In this document: piece after piece, positions 43,080-52,930 of the stretch
How the letters are laid out: the number at the start of each line of letters is the position of its first letter
Position numbering within the stretch: the stretch's first letter is position 1
NCBI RefSeq assembly: GCF_002258215.1
Contig: NZ_NEFY01000004.1
Span: forward strand, 283,774-347,773
Source: Marinobacter vinifirmus
GTDB taxonomy: Bacteria > Pseudomonadota > Gammaproteobacteria > Pseudomonadales > Oleiphilaceae
Direction: 5' to 3'
Length of the DNA stretch: 64,000 nucleotides
Notes under the pieces: model-generated
What the model was told of the DNA's origin: nothing
Database searches by the model: none
What the model saw: the letters and a program-made list of their open reading frames with translations, nothing else
Program-made: the position numbers and the translations under genes

Positions 43080-45721
43080 TGAATATCGTCCAGCATTTTA
43101 CTCATGTGCTGTTGCAGGGCCTGGCACACGTTCGGGTCGCTCAGGGGTTCACCGTGTTCGTCGGTAATAAAGAAAACGTCTTCTACCCGTTCGCCCAGGG
43201 TGGCAATCTTGGCGTTGGTCAGCCGCACCCGGTGTTCCAGTAATACCTGGCCAATCCGTGCCAGCAGGCCCGGACGGTCGGGGGTGATGACTTCCATCAC
43301 CGTGCGCTGATTAATGGTGTCGTTGGAGAAAGTCACTTCGGTAGGAAATGCGAAGTGCTTCAACTGGCGCGGAGTGCGCCGGTGGATGATGTCGGGGTAG
43401 TCTTCCGGATCGTCCAGTTCTTCGATCAGGCGCTTGCGAACCCGCTCTTTGCGGGCCGGGTCAACACCCAGCGGTTGGCCCTGCTCGTCCAGAACCACGT
43501 AGGAGCTGATGGAGTAGGGGCCTTCACTGGAGTTGATGCGGGCGTCGACAATGTTCAGGTTCAGCTGTTCCAGTACCGCGGTGGTGGCGGCAAACAGGGC
43601 AACCCGGTCTTTCATATAGATGATGATTTGCGAGTAGCCGTCTGTGGGGCCGCCCCGGGTGTCGCGGATCAGTACCAGCGGGTCCGGGTTGTCGCCATGG
43701 CGGATAATCGCGGCGGTTTGCCAGGCGATATCCACGGTGGAATCCTGCAGGAAATATTCCTCATCGACCGTGTCCCAGATTTTGTCGACCTGCTCGTCAG
43801 TCATGTTCTGGGCGCGCAGGATTTCCCGGGCCTCTTCGCGGGTGGCGTCTATCCAGGCCTGGCGGTCTACCGGGGTGTCGATACCCCGGCGCAGGGCTCG
43901 CTTGGCTTCGATATACAGCTGGCGCAACAGCGAGGCGCGCCAGGTGTTCCAGAGTTTCGGGTTGGTGGCACTGATGTCGCACACCGTGAGGATGTACAGG
44001 TAGTCCAGGTGGGCCTGGCTGGGCATGGCCCGGGCGAAGGCCTGGATGATATCCGGGTCGGAAATGTCCTTGCGCTGGGCGGTCATGGACATGAACAGGT
44101 GGTTCTCCACCAGCCAGGAAATCAGCTGGGTATCCCGCTCGCTCAGGTGATGGCGCTGGCAGAAGGCCTCGGCATCAATGGCGCCCAGTTCGGAATGGTC
44201 ACCACCCCGTCCCTTGGCCACATCGTGGTACAGGCCGGCAATGTAAAGGGTATCCAGCTTGGGCAGCCGATGAATCAGGCGCGAGGCCAGGGGGTATTCG
44301 CTCTGGGCCTCGGTGCCGGTCAGTCGCACCATGTTGCGGATTACCCGCATGGTGTGGGCGTCTACGGTGTAAATATGGAACAGGTCGTGCTGCATCTGGC
44401 CGATGATCTGGCCGAATTCTGGCAGGTAGCGGCCCAGCACGTTGTACTTCTTCATGGCGGACAGGGTCTGGTCCAGCGCATGGGGCGTGCGCATCAGTTC
44501 CATGAACAGGGTAGTGACGGCCAGGTCGTTGCGGAAGGCATCGTCAATCAGGTGCCGGTGCGCCCGCAGTGAACGGATGGTGGTGGCGCGAATGCCCTTG
44601 ATCTCCGGGTGCTGCGCCATTAGCACAAAGATTTCCATGATGGCGTAGGGGGCGTAGGCGAACACCTGGTTGTTGATGGCTTCTATATACAGGTTGCGCA
44701 TCTGGAAGCGCTTGTTGAGCGGGCGGATTTCGTCTTCCGTGCCGCTGCCGATAATCGCTTCGTCGTAATACTGCAAAAGCACATCGGTGATTTCGGCCAG
44801 GGCCAGCACCGTGCGGTAGTACTGCTGCATCATCAGTTCGACGCCCAGCCGCTTGCCCTGGTCCTGGTAGCCCAGCATCTGGGCCAGTGCCCGCTGGTGG
44901 TCAAACAGCAGGCGGTTCTCGTTGCGGTCGGCAATCAGCTGCAAGCCATAGCGCAGGCGCCACAGGAAGGTTTCGCCTTCGTGCAGAATCTGGTGCTCTT
45001 CCTCGGTGAGGATGCTGAAGCGGGTCAGGTCGGCGATGCTTTGCAGGCCGAAGTGGCGCTTGGTAATCCAGCCAATGGTCTGGATGTCCCGCAGGGCGCC
45101 CGGGGAGCCTTTTACGTTGGGCTCCAGGTTGTACTCGGTGTCGCCGTATTTCTTGTGGCGTTGCTGCTGCTCTTCCCGCTTGGCCACAAAGTAGGCCTTG
45201 TCGGAACTCACCTCGTCGGAGTAGGCCTGTTCGCTCAGGGCTTGCCGCAGGCTGTCTGGCCCGGCAATGGTACGGGTTTCCAGCAAGTTGGTAAGTATCG
45301 AGATATCTTCCCGGGCGGCGGCGATGGATTCGTCCATGCTGCGCACGCTGTGGCCGATATCCAGTTTCAGGTCCCATAGCAGGGTAATGAAGGCGCCCAG
45401 ATCGTCTTGCCACTCGGGCGCCATGCCCTTGCGGGTGAGGATCAGCAGGTCAATATCGGAGTGGGGGTGCAATTCGCCCCGGCCATAGCCACCTACGGCA
45501 ATCAGAGCGATGTCTTCGGAGCGGGCGAACGGATATCGATTCCAGATCAGCCGGAGCACGGTGTCTACGGTGTCGGCCCTTGAGCGAACCAGGACCCGGA
45601 CGTCTGCGCCCTCGCGGAATGCATCGGCATCGGCGTCGTAACTCTCCCGCAGTAATTGCCGGGCCGCGGAGACCGGTGAGCGGTCGCTACTGATGCGGGA
45701 CTCCAGCTCACTCCGGTCCAC
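43076..45721 (-). CDS. glnD: [Protein-PII] uridylyltransferase / uridylyl-removing enzyme
   Basis: This 881-residue bifunctional nitrogen sensor uridylylates PII (GlnB) at low glutamine and removes UMP at high glutamine. The nucleotidyltransferase domain is near 70-190 (VGGYGRGELHPHSDIDLLIL), with the HD domain at about 440-570 (LYHDVAKGRGGDHSELGA). Two C-terminal ACT domains bind glutamine (KDRVALFAATTAVLEQLNLN; VITPDRPGLLARIGQVLLEH). The GTG start lies directly after the map stop. Confidence 0.97.
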   Translation of the reverse strand: MDRSELESRISSDRSPVSAARQLLRESYDADADAFREGADVRVLVRSRADTVDTVLRLIWNRYPFARSEDIALIAVGGYGRGELHPHSDIDLLILTRKGMAPEWQDDLGAFITLLWDLKLDIGHSVRSMDESIAAAREDISILTNLLETRTIAGPDSLRQALSEQAYSDEVSSDKAYFVAKREEQQQRHKKYGDTEYNLEPNVKGSPGALRDIQTIGWITKRHFGLQSIADLTRFSILTEEEHQILHEGETFLWRLRYGLQLIADRNENRLLFDHQRALAQMLGYQDQGKRLGVELMMQQYYRTVLALAEITDVLLQYYDEAIIGSGTEDEIRPLNKRFQMRNLYIEAINNQVFAYAPYAIMEIFVLMAQHPEIKGIRATTIRSLRAHRHLIDDAFRNDLAVTTLFMELMRTPHALDQTLSAMKKYNVLGRYLPEFGQIIGQMQHDLFHIYTVDAHTMRVIRNMVRLTGTEAQSEYPLASRLIHRLPKLDTLYIAGLYHDVAKGRGGDHSELGAIDAEAFCQRHHLSERDTQLISWLVENHLFMSMTAQRKDISDPDIIQAFARAMPSQAHLDYLYILTVCDISATNPKLWNTWRASLLRQLYIEAKRALRRGIDTPVDRQAWIDATREEAREILRAQNMTDEQVDKIWDTVDEEYFLQDSTVDIAWQTAAIIRHGDNPDPLVLIRDTRGGPTDGYSQIIIYMKDRVALFAATTAVLEQLNLNIVDARINSSEGPYSISSYVVLDEQGQPLGVDPARKERVRKRLIEELDDPEDYPDIIHRRTPRQLKHFAFPTEVTFSNDTINQRTVMEVITPDRPGLLARIGQVLLEHRVRLTNAKIATLGERVEDVFFITDEHGEPLSDPNVCQALQQHMSKMLDDIQ

Positions 45722-46492
45722 TTAGAAGGACTCTTCCGATCGCTTGGTCAGCACTTCGTGGCCATCGGCAGTTACCAGGATGGTGTGTTCCCACTGGGCA
45801 GACAGCTTGTGGTCCTTGGTCACGGCGGTCCAGCCGTCGGCCAGCATCTTGGTGTGGTACTTGCCCTGGTTCAGCATGGGTTCGATGGTGAACGTCATGC
45901 CTTCTTTCAGTTCCAGGCCGGTGCCGGGCTTACCGTAATGCATCACCTGTGGCTCTTCGTGGAATACCGCGCCAATGCCATGGCCGCAGTAATCCCGAAC
46001 GATCGAGTAACGGTGTTTCTCGGCGTGCTGCTGGATCACATGGCCGATGTCGCCCAGGCGTGCGCCCGGCTTGACCAGTTCGATACCTTTATAGAGGCAC
46101 TCCTGGGTAATCTGGATCAGTCGCTCGGTGCCGGGCTTGGGCTTGCCGACAATCCACATCTTGCTGGTGTCGCCGTGGTAGCCATCTTTAATAACTGTCA
46201 CGTCGATATTAATGATGTCGCCGTCTTTCAGTACTTTCTTGTCTGAAGGGATGCCGTGGCAGACAACGTGGTTGACCGAGGTGCAGATAGACTTCGGAAA
46301 TCCCTTGTAATTGAGCGGGGCCGGAATGGCTTTCTGCTCGTTCACAATGTAGTCGTGGCAGATGCGGTCGAGTTCCTCGGTGGTTACGCCGGGCTTCACG
46401 TGCTCGCCGATCATCTCCAGAACTTCAGCAGCCAGGCGGCCGGCTACGCGCATCTTTTCGATTTCTTCGGGGGTCTTGATAGATACCTGCAT
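45722..46492 (-). CDS. map: Methionine aminopeptidase type I
   Basis: This 256-residue metalloprotease removes N-terminal Met from nascent proteins. Conserved metal ligands are in place: Asp in DGDIINIDVTVIKDGYHGDT, His in YCGHGIGAVFHEEP, Glu in MTFTIEPMLNQG and Glu in QWEHTILVTADG. It is the first gene of the minus-strand map-glnD-dapC run and is divergent from rpsB with about 300 bases between. Confidence 0.97.
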   Translation of the reverse strand: MQVSIKTPEEIEKMRVAGRLAAEVLEMIGEHVKPGVTTEELDRICHDYIVNEQKAIPAPLNYKGFPKSICTSVNHVVCHGIPSDKKVLKDGDIINIDVTVIKDGYHGDTSKMWIVGKPKPGTERLIQITQECLYKGIELVKPGARLGDIGHVIQQHAEKHRYSIVRDYCGHGIGAVFHEEPQVMHYGKPGTGLELKEGMTFTIEPMLNQGKYHTKMLADGWTAVTKDHKLSAQWEHTILVTADGHEVLTKRSEESF

Positions 46493-46632
46493 CGGACTTC
46501 CTGTTGATTTGCGTCAAACAGCCATTTTAAGGGGCATGGGGGTAAGGTACAAGGCGGGGTGGTGCTATGGATGCCATAGCTCCGGGTTAAGTTACGGGGC
46601 AAAAATAATGGCGTGCGGCAGGTGCTTTGTGG

Positions 46633-46795
46633 TATAAACGCGCCCGCTGGAAACGAATCCGGCAAATTCACACACGTGTCAGCACGTTGTCCCAGGGTGC
46701 CGGTACCTGCTAGCAGCTCACATAATGCGCTTGCAGAGACTGGTTGGGGCAATCGGACGCGTGGAGGTCTAACCCGAAGCTAAAAGGTAAATATC
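46633..46795 (+). promoter_or_regulatory. Promoter and long leader of rpsB
   Basis: An extended -10 type element (TGTGG then TATAAA at 46633-46638) lies about 160 bases before the rpsB ATG. It implies a leader of roughly 150 nt, GC-rich and with several short complementary stretches (GGTGCCGGTACC). In gammaproteobacteria S2 represses rpsB-tsf through a structured leader, so this is the expected location; the exact fold was not established here. No -35 match is strong. Confidence 0.45.
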
Positions 46796-47545
46796 ATGGC
46801 TCAGGTAAATATGCGTGACCTGCTGAAAGCAGGTGCTCACTTTGGTCACCAGACTCGTTACTGGAACCCGAAAATGGGCAAGTTCATTTTCGGTGCCCGC
46901 AACAAGATTCACATCATCAACCTGGAGCAGACTGTTCCGGCCATGAATGAAGCCCTGAACTTCATTCAGTCCCTGGCTGAGAACAAGAACAAGATCCTGT
47001 TCGTTGGCACCAAGCGTGCTGCCGCCAAGATCATCAAGGAAGAAGCCGAGCGCTCCGGCCAGCCGTTCGTTAACCACCGCTGGTTGGGTGGCATGCTGAC
47101 CAACTACAAGACCATCCGTCAGTCTATCCGTCGCTACCGTGACCTGGAAGCCCAGAGCAAAGACGGTACTTTCGACAAGCTGACCAAGAAAGAAGCCCTT
47201 GAGCGTACCCGTGAAATGGACAAGCTCGAGCGCTCCATTGGTGGTATCAAGGATATGGGCGGCCTGCCTGACGCGCTGTTCGTTATCGACGTAGACCACG
47301 AGCGTATCGCCATCAAGGAAGCCAACAAGCTGGGCATTCCTGTAATCGGTGTTGTTGATACCAACAGCGATCCGGACGGCGTTGACTACGTGATCCCGGG
47401 TAACGATGACGCCATCCGCGCCATCCAGATCTACGTGAAGGCTGTTGCCGACACCTGCCTGGAAGCTTCCCAGTCTGCAGGCGGTGCTGACGAGTTTGTT
47501 GAAGTCAGCGAGAACGCCGAAGGCGCTGCTCCGGCCGCCGAGTAA
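46796..47545 (+). CDS. rpsB: Small-subunit ribosomal protein S2
   Basis: This 249-residue S2 protein is recognised from [57 protein letters not shown] and [14 protein letters not shown]. It binds 16S rRNA on the small subunit, together with S1. It starts the long plus-strand run from rpsB to rnhB. AAAGGTAAAT precedes the ATG. Confidence 0.99.
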   Translation: MAQVNMRDLLKAGAHFGHQTRYWNPKMGKFIFGARNKIHIINLEQTVPAMNEALNFIQSLAENKNKILFVGTKRAAAKIIKEEAERSGQPFVNHRWLGGMLTNYKTIRQSIRRYRDLEAQSKDGTFDKLTKKEALERTREMDKLERSIGGIKDMGGLPDALFVIDVDHERIAIKEANKLGIPVIGVVDTNSDPDGVDYVIPGNDDAIRAIQIYVKAVADTCLEASQSAGGADEFVEVSENAEGAAPAAE

Positions 47546-47572
47546 CACTTAAACTTCACGTTTGAGTTGTAA

Positions 47573-47602
47573 GGTATGCCCGCCTGTTTATCCGGGCATA
47601 CC
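47573..47602 (+). terminator. rpsB-tsf intergenic hairpin
   Basis: GGTATGCCCG and CGGGCATACC form a perfect 10-bp stem with a 10-nt loop, followed by CTCCCCACC with no U-tract. It lies 28 bases after the rpsB stop, where a partial terminator/attenuator is known in E. coli, and may lower tsf readthrough or stabilise the rpsB mRNA. Confidence 0.6.
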
Positions 47603-47640
47603 TCCCCACCGAATTCGGAAACGATTTAAGAGGATTGAAC

Positions 47641-48510
47641 ATGGCTGCAATTACCGCTGCAATGGTCAAAGAGCTGCGTGAGCGTACCGGCCTTGGCATG
47701 ATGGAATGCAAAAAGGCACTGGTTGAAGCTGGTGGCGACGTTGACGCTGCAATCGAAGAGCTGCGTAAGTCTTCCGGCCTGAAAGCCGCCAAGAAGGCTG
47801 GCCGTACCGCTGCTGAAGGTGTGTCTCTGGTAAAAGTGTCTGACGACAACACCGTTGCCTACATTCTGGAAGTGAACTCCGAGACTGACTTCGTTGCTCG
47901 TGACGACAACTTCATGGGCTTCGCTAACGACGTTCTGAACGTTGCCTTCGAAAAAGGCGAAACCGACGTTGCAGCCCTGATGGCTGGCGACCTGGAAGCC
48001 AAGCGTGAAGCGCTGGTTCAGAAGATCGGCGAAAACATCACTGTTCGTCGTATCATCAAGGTTGAAGGCCCGGTTGTAGGTGGCTACGTTCACAGCAACA
48101 ACAAGATTGCTTCTGTTGTAGCTCTGAGCGCCGGTAACGAAGAGCTGGCCCGCGACATCGCCATGCACGTTGCCGCTGTTAACCCGCGCGTTGGCAAGCC
48201 GGACGAAATGCCTGCCGAAGAGCTGGAAAAAGAGAAGGAAATCATCAAGGCCCAGCCGGACATGGAAGGCAAGCCTGCAGAGATCATTGAAAAGATGATG
48301 GGTGGCCGTATCAAGAAGTTCCTGGCTGAGAACAGCCTGGTTGAGCAGCCGTTCGTCAAGAACCCTGACCAGAAAGTGGGTGATCTGATCAAGGCCGCCG
48401 GTGGCGACCTGGTTGGCTTCGTTCGCCTGGAAGTGGGTGAAGGCATCGAGAAAGAAGAAGTGGATTTCGCCGCTGAAGTGGCTGCTGCCGCTGGCACAGG
48501 CAAGGCCTGA
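47641..48510 (+). CDS. tsf: Translation elongation factor Ts
   Basis: This 289-residue nucleotide-exchange factor of EF-Tu is recognised from the [10 protein letters not shown] motif at about residue 80, the N-terminal UBA-like segment ([20 protein letters not shown]) and a C-terminal coiled-coil region. The ATG at 47641 has AAGAGG upstream. It follows rpsB as in nearly all bacteria. Confidence 0.98.
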   Translation: MAAITAAMVKELRERTGLGMMECKKALVEAGGDVDAAIEELRKSSGLKAAKKAGRTAAEGVSLVKVSDDNTVAYILEVNSETDFVARDDNFMGFANDVLNVAFEKGETDVAALMAGDLEAKREALVQKIGENITVRRIIKVEGPVVGGYVHSNNKIASVVALSAGNEELARDIAMHVAAVNPRVGKPDEMPAEELEKEKEIIKAQPDMEGKPAEIIEKMMGGRIKKFLAENSLVEQPFVKNPDQKVGDLIKAAGGDLVGFVRLEVGEGIEKEEVDFAAEVAAAAGTGKA

Positions 48511-48558
48511 TCCCTCTTCCCGGCCCGGTCGCGCAAAGCGGCAGGGCTACCTGAGTCT

Positions 48559-48592
48559 GCCACGTCAGCCGGGTTTTCCCGGCTTTCGTGGC
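48559..48592 (+). terminator. Hairpin downstream of tsf
   Basis: GCCACG-TC-AGCCGGG-TTTT-CCCGGCT-TT-CGTGGC: a 7-bp GC stem with T4 loop extended by a 6-bp outer stem across small internal bulges. It is about 50 bases after tsf and is a plausible end or attenuation point for rpsB-tsf transcripts. Confidence 0.6.
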
Positions 48593-48593
48593 G

Positions 48594-48643
48594 GGCTTGT
48601 ATCTGAGATACCCCTTTTTCGAGGAGTATGTCAGATACAAGCC
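48594..48643 (+). promoter_or_regulatory. Structured 5' leader of pyrH
   Basis: GGCTTGTATCTGA (48594-48606) and TCAGATACAAGCC (48631-48643) are perfect inverted copies. The interior adds a further partial stem (ATACCCCT / AGGAGTAT) closed by a TTTTTCG loop. The result is a roughly 50-nt near-continuous hairpin ending 48 bases before the pyrH ATG. A regulatory role is suggested by location only. Confidence 0.55.
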
Positions 48644-48691
48644 TGCAGCGGGTTTGATACCGGATAGCCAACAGACGAGAAGGGGATCACC

Positions 48692-49420
48692 ATGTCGACA
48701 TCTTCAAAAACCCAGCCCAGATACAAGCGCGTTCTGCTCAAACTCAGTGGTGAAGCCCTGATGGGCGAGCACGATTTCGGTATTGATCCCAAAGTTCTTG
48801 ACCGCATGGCCCTGGAAATCGGTGCCCTGATAGGCATTGGTGTTCAGGTGGGGCTGGTGATTGGTGGTGGTAACCTGTTCCGTGGCGCCGCACTGAGCGC
48901 TGCCGGCCTGGACCGCGTAACCGGCGACCACATGGGTATGCTGGCCACGGTGATGAACGGCCTGGCCATGCGTGACGCCCTGGAACGCTCCAACATTCGT
49001 ACCCGCGTAATGTCTGCCATCCCCATGAGTGGTATTGTTGAACATTACGACCGCCGCCGCGCCGTGCGCGACCTGAAAGAAGGCGACGTGGTGATCTTCA
49101 GCGCCGGCACCGGTAACCCGTTCTTTACCACGGATTCGGCGGCCTGCCTGCGCGGTATCGAGATCGAAGCAGATGCGGTACTCAAGGCCACCAAGGTGGA
49201 TGGCGTATACTCTGCCGATCCCAATCTTGATCCTACCGCAGTAAAATATGACCACCTGACCTACGATGAGGTTCTGGAAAAGAAATTGGGTGTGATGGAT
49301 CTGACAGCCATCGTCCTCGCCCAGGACCACGGTATGCCGCTGCGGGTTTTCAACATGAACCAGCCCGGCGTTCTTACCCGAATTGTGACGGGTGAGAGAG
49401 AAGGCACACTGATTGAATAA
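48692..49420 (+). CDS. pyrH: UMP kinase
   Basis: This 242-residue bacterial UMP kinase makes UDP from UMP. Motifs: [40 protein letters not shown] (acceptor binding), VDGVYSADP and [24 protein letters not shown] precedes the ATG. It lies between tsf and frr in the standard order. Confidence 0.98.
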   Translation: MSTSSKTQPRYKRVLLKLSGEALMGEHDFGIDPKVLDRMALEIGALIGIGVQVGLVIGGGNLFRGAALSAAGLDRVTGDHMGMLATVMNGLAMRDALERSNIRTRVMSAIPMSGIVEHYDRRRAVRDLKEGDVVIFSAGTGNPFFTTDSAACLRGIEIEADAVLKATKVDGVYSADPNLDPTAVKYDHLTYDEVLEKKLGVMDLTAIVLAQDHGMPLRVFNMNQPGVLTRIVTGEREGTLIE

Positions 49421-49438
49421 CGAATTGAGGATTTTTAC

Positions 49439-49996
49439 GTGATTAACGACATCAAAGCAGAAGCCGAAAAGAAAATGAAAAAGAGCCTGGAGGCTCTGGG
49501 TTCGGCGTTTAACAAAATCCGTACCGGCCGTGCCCATCCGGCCATTCTCGACAGCGTCATGGTGAACTACTACGGCCAGGAAACGCCCCTGAAGCAGGTG
49601 GCAAGCGTGAACGTAGAAGATAACCGTACCCTGTTGGTGGCGCCCTGGGAAAAGAACCTGGTACCGACCATCGAAAAAGCCATCATGATGTCTGACCTGG
49701 GCCTGAATCCGTCCACCAATGGCGACGCCATTCGCGTACCCATGCCCATGCTGACTGAAGAAACCCGTAAGGAAATGGTCAAGCAGGCCAGGGCCGATGC
49801 CGAGCACGGCCGGGTTTCTATCCGCAATGCCCGTCGTGACGCCAACAGCATGCTGAAGGATTTGCTGAAGGACAAGGACATCAGCGAAGACGACCAGCGC
49901 CGTGGCGAAGAAGAAATCCAGAAGCTGACCGACAAGCACATCGCTGAAGTCGACAAGCTGCTGAAGGTGAAGGAAGAGGACCTGATGGCGGTATAA
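49439..49996 (+). CDS. frr: Ribosome recycling factor
   Basis: This is a 185-residue RRF. Motifs: [32 protein letters not shown] and [11 protein letters not shown]. With EF-G it splits post-termination ribosomes. It starts at GTG (49439) with TTGAGG 10 bases upstream. Length is the family standard. Confidence 0.98.
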   Translation: MINDIKAEAEKKMKKSLEALGSAFNKIRTGRAHPAILDSVMVNYYGQETPLKQVASVNVEDNRTLLVAPWEKNLVPTIEKAIMMSDLGLNPSTNGDAIRVPMPMLTEETRKEMVKQARADAEHGRVSIRNARRDANSMLKDLLKDKDISEDDQRRGEEEIQKLTDKHIAEVDKLLKVKEEDLMAV

Positions 49997-50058
49997 TCGC
50001 CCGGGTCTGTTCAGAGCAGAATGAGCGGCGGCTGGATGTCCGCCGCGCAGAGGATTTC

Positions 50059-50829
50059 ATGACGGGACAAGTAACCGCAGAAATTCCGGTGGAGGCAGAC
50101 AGCCGCCCCCGGCACGTGGCCATTATCATGGATGGCAATAACCGCTGGGCCAAGGCGCACCGGCTCAAGGGAGTGGCAGGCCACAAGGCCGGCGTGGATG
50201 CGGTGAAAGCCGTGGTAGAAACCTGTGCCCGGCAAGGCGTGGAAGTGCTCACCCTGTTTGCGTTTTCCAGTGAGAACTGGCGTCGTCCGAAAGACGAGGT
50301 TTCGGCGCTGATGCGCCTGTTCCTGATTGCCCTGGAGCGTGAAGTCCGCAAACTGCACAGGAATAACATTCGCCTTCGCATTATCGGCGACCGCTCCGCG
50401 TTTAATTCGACCCTCCAGGAACACATGGAGCGGGCCGAAACGCTCACCCGTGACAATACCGCCATGACCCTGGTGATTGCCGCCAATTACGGCGGCCACT
50501 GGGATATCACCGAGGCCACCCGGCAAGTGGCCCAAAAAGTGCGCGCTGGCGAGCTGGAAGCTTCAGATATCACTGATGACCTGATCCAGCAGCACCTGAG
50601 TATCGGTGACCTGCCCATGCCTGACTTGCTGATCCGTACAGCTGGCGAGCAGCGCATCAGCAATTTCCTGTTGTGGCACCTGGCGTACACCGAGTTCTAT
50701 TTCTCTGAGGTGTTCTGGCCGGACTTCAAGGCCGATCAAATGCAGAAGGCACTGGAAGCCTACGCCGGGCGCAAGCGCCGGTTCGGGCAAACCGATGACC
50801 AGATCGCCGCCCGCGCCACAAAACAATAA
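50059..50829 (+). CDS. uppS: Undecaprenyl diphosphate synthase
   Basis: This 256-residue cis-prenyltransferase makes the C55 carrier lipid for peptidoglycan and O-antigen. Catalytic region: VAIIMDGNNRWAK (Asp), then LFAFSSENWRRP, LIRTAGEQRISNFLLW and TEFYFSEVFWPDF. It has a basic C-terminal tail. It follows frr at a 62-base gap with a ribosome site (AGAGG). Confidence 0.97.
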   Translation: MTGQVTAEIPVEADSRPRHVAIIMDGNNRWAKAHRLKGVAGHKAGVDAVKAVVETCARQGVEVLTLFAFSSENWRRPKDEVSALMRLFLIALEREVRKLHRNNIRLRIIGDRSAFNSTLQEHMERAETLTRDNTAMTLVIAANYGGHWDITEATRQVAQKVRAGELEASDITDDLIQQHLSIGDLPMPDLLIRTAGEQRISNFLLWHLAYTEFYFSEVFWPDFKADQMQKALEAYAGRKRRFGQTDDQIAARATKQ

Positions 50830-50848
50830 CGATATAGCGACCAACACC

Positions 50849-51700
50849 GTGTTAAAAACCCGAATTATTACCGCGCTTATCCTGGCCCCTATCGCGATTG
50901 GCGGAATTTTCTTCCTGCCTCCGGCGAGCTTCGCCCTGTTTACCGGTGCCATTATCTCCCTTGGCGCCTGGGAGTGGGCCAATATGTCCGGTATCGAAGG
51001 CCAGCCGGGGCGCGTGATTTATGCCCTGATCATGGCGGGGCTTCTGGCCGTGATCTGGCAGTTGCAGGTGCCGGCCATAACAGTTCTCTGGCTCGCCCTG
51101 CTCTGGTGGCTGGTGTGCTTCGGGCTGGTAAGCCGTTACCCGGCGGGCTCCGATCGCTGGGGTGCTATGCCGCTACGGGCCCTGATGGGGCTGTTTGTGC
51201 TGGTTCCCGCCTGGGTAGGGCTGAACCATCTGCGTACCGGCAGCTTTCAGTTCGGTGAGCTGACCAATAACCTGCTGGCCATTCTCTATATCTTCCTGGT
51301 GGTCTGGGTAGCGGATATCGGCGCCTATTTTGCCGGCCGGGCCTTCGGCAAGGCGAAGCTGGCACCGAAAGTGAGCCCCGGTAAATCCTGGGCTGGCGTG
51401 TGGGGCGGCCTGGCTGCGGTTGCTGCCCTGGCAGTGGCGGCCAGCCTGGTTGCCGGCGCCGGTGCCGTGCAAACCGTTCTGCTGGTGCTGGCAAGCCTCG
51501 TCACCGGCCTGGTATCGGTGCTGGGGGATTTGCTGGAAAGCATGCTAAAGCGATTCCGTGGTATCAAAGACAGCAGCCAGTTGCTGCCCGGGCACGGTGG
51601 CATTATGGACCGTATTGACAGTCTTACCGCCGCGATTCCCGTCTTTGCCCTGATGATCACGCTGCTGGGCTGGTTGTCTACGGGTGTCTGGAATCTATGA
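50849..51700 (+). CDS. cdsA: Phosphatidate cytidylyltransferase
   Basis: This is a 283-residue multi-pass inner membrane enzyme that makes CDP-diacylglycerol for phospholipid synthesis. The CdsA signature [20 protein letters not shown] lies near the C-terminus. The GTG at 50849 gives [19 protein letters not shown], the usual N-terminus; an ATG at 50795 inside uppS is the alternative, and neither has a strong ribosome site. About eight membrane segments are visible. Confidence 0.95.
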   Translation: MLKTRIITALILAPIAIGGIFFLPPASFALFTGAIISLGAWEWANMSGIEGQPGRVIYALIMAGLLAVIWQLQVPAITVLWLALLWWLVCFGLVSRYPAGSDRWGAMPLRALMGLFVLVPAWVGLNHLRTGSFQFGELTNNLLAILYIFLVVWVADIGAYFAGRAFGKAKLAPKVSPGKSWAGVWGGLAAVAALAVAASLVAGAGAVQTVLLVLASLVTGLVSVLGDLLESMLKRFRGIKDSSQLLPGHGGIMDRIDSLTAAIPVFALMITLLGWLSTGVWNL

Positions 51701-52881
51701 TCACACGCAGCATTACGGTACTGGGAGCAACAGGCTCAATTGGCCTGAGTACCCTGGATGTTATTCGGCGGCACCCGGAGCGTTTTTCGGTTCACGCCCT
51801 CACGGCGGGAACCCGTGCACCGGAATTAGCCGCGCTTTGCCGCGAATTCCGCCCCCGGGTAGCGGTGATGGCGGATGCCCGGGCGGCAGAGGAACTGGCT
51901 GGCCTGCTCGCTGATTGCCCTGACATTGACGTGCTCAGTGGTGAGCAAGGGCTTATCGATGTGGCAGCAGATGAACAGGCCGACACCGTAATGGCTTCGA
52001 TTGTCGGGGCTGCCGGGCTGGCGCCGACACTGGCGGCGGTGCGCGCTGGCAAACGAGTACTGCTGGCCAATAAAGAAGCCCTGGTGATGTCCGGCCAGCT
52101 CTTTATGGATGCCGTGGCTGAATCCGGTGCTGAATTGCTGCCTATCGATTCGGAACACAATGCCATCTTCCAGTGCATGCCGGCAGACAAGGTGCGTGAT
52201 CCGCAAGCGGCTGGCATTACCCGCATTCTGCTCACCGCCTCTGGCGGCCCGTTCCGCACTTTGCCGGCCGAACAGTTGCGCTCGGTAACGCCTGCCCAGG
52301 CCTGTGCCCACCCCAACTGGTCCATGGGCCAGAAGATTTCCGTAGATTCTGCCACCCTGATGAATAAGGGCCTGGAACTCATCGAGGCCTGCTGGCTGTT
52401 CAATACCTCGCCGGACAAAGTGGAGGTGCACGTTCACCCCGAAAGCATCATCCATTCCATGGTGGAGTATGCAGACGGCTCGGTGCTGGCGCAGTTGGGT
52501 AGCCCGGATATGCGAACTCCGATCGCCAATGGCCTGGCCTGGCCGGAGCGTATCGAAGCCGGGGTCGCTCCCCTGGACCTGTTCGCCATCGGCCGCTTTC
52601 ACTTCGAGCGCCCGGACTTGCAGCGTTTTCCGTGCCTGAGGCTGGCTGCTGAAGCCTTCGCCACCGGTGGCACCGCGCCAGCCGTCCTCAACGCCGCTAA
52701 CGAAGTGGCCGTGGCGGCATTCCTGGAAGGCGGGCTGTGCTTTGCGGACATCCCCGTTATCATAGAGCGAACACTGGCGGCCACCGAAGTGGTATCGGCG
52801 GACAGTTTCGATACCATCTTCCGGAAAGACGCCGAAGCCCGCGAACGGGCAATGGAACAGATTCGCCTTTTATCGGTCTGA
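51697..52881 (+). CDS. dxr: 1-deoxy-D-xylulose 5-phosphate reductoisomerase
   Basis: This is a 394-residue NADPH enzyme of the MEP isoprenoid pathway. Motifs: [53 protein letters not shown] and [16 protein letters not shown]. It overlaps the cdsA stop by four bases. It feeds IPP/DMAPP to uppS. Confidence 0.97.
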   Translation: MITRSITVLGATGSIGLSTLDVIRRHPERFSVHALTAGTRAPELAALCREFRPRVAVMADARAAEELAGLLADCPDIDVLSGEQGLIDVAADEQADTVMASIVGAAGLAPTLAAVRAGKRVLLANKEALVMSGQLFMDAVAESGAELLPIDSEHNAIFQCMPADKVRDPQAAGITRILLTASGGPFRTLPAEQLRSVTPAQACAHPNWSMGQKISVDSATLMNKGLELIEACWLFNTSPDKVEVHVHPESIIHSMVEYADGSVLAQLGSPDMRTPIANGLAWPERIEAGVAPLDLFAIGRFHFERPDLQRFPCLRLAAEAFATGGTAPAVLNAANEVAVAAFLEGGLCFADIPVIIERTLAATEVVSADSFDTIFRKDAEARERAMEQIRLLSV

Positions 52882-52930
52882 TTCCGGCGGGGCGTGTTGC
52901 GCCGGCTTTCAGTTATCAACCGGACAGTCT

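Noticed and set aside
43355..44572. 405-residue plus-strand frame opposite glnD
   Set aside because: It is antisense to conserved GlnD domains and has low-complexity Val/Gly/Gln composition.
48704..49939. 411-residue minus-strand frame opposite pyrH and frr
   Set aside because: Both plus-strand genes are unmistakable, and the antisense frame has no recognisable motif.
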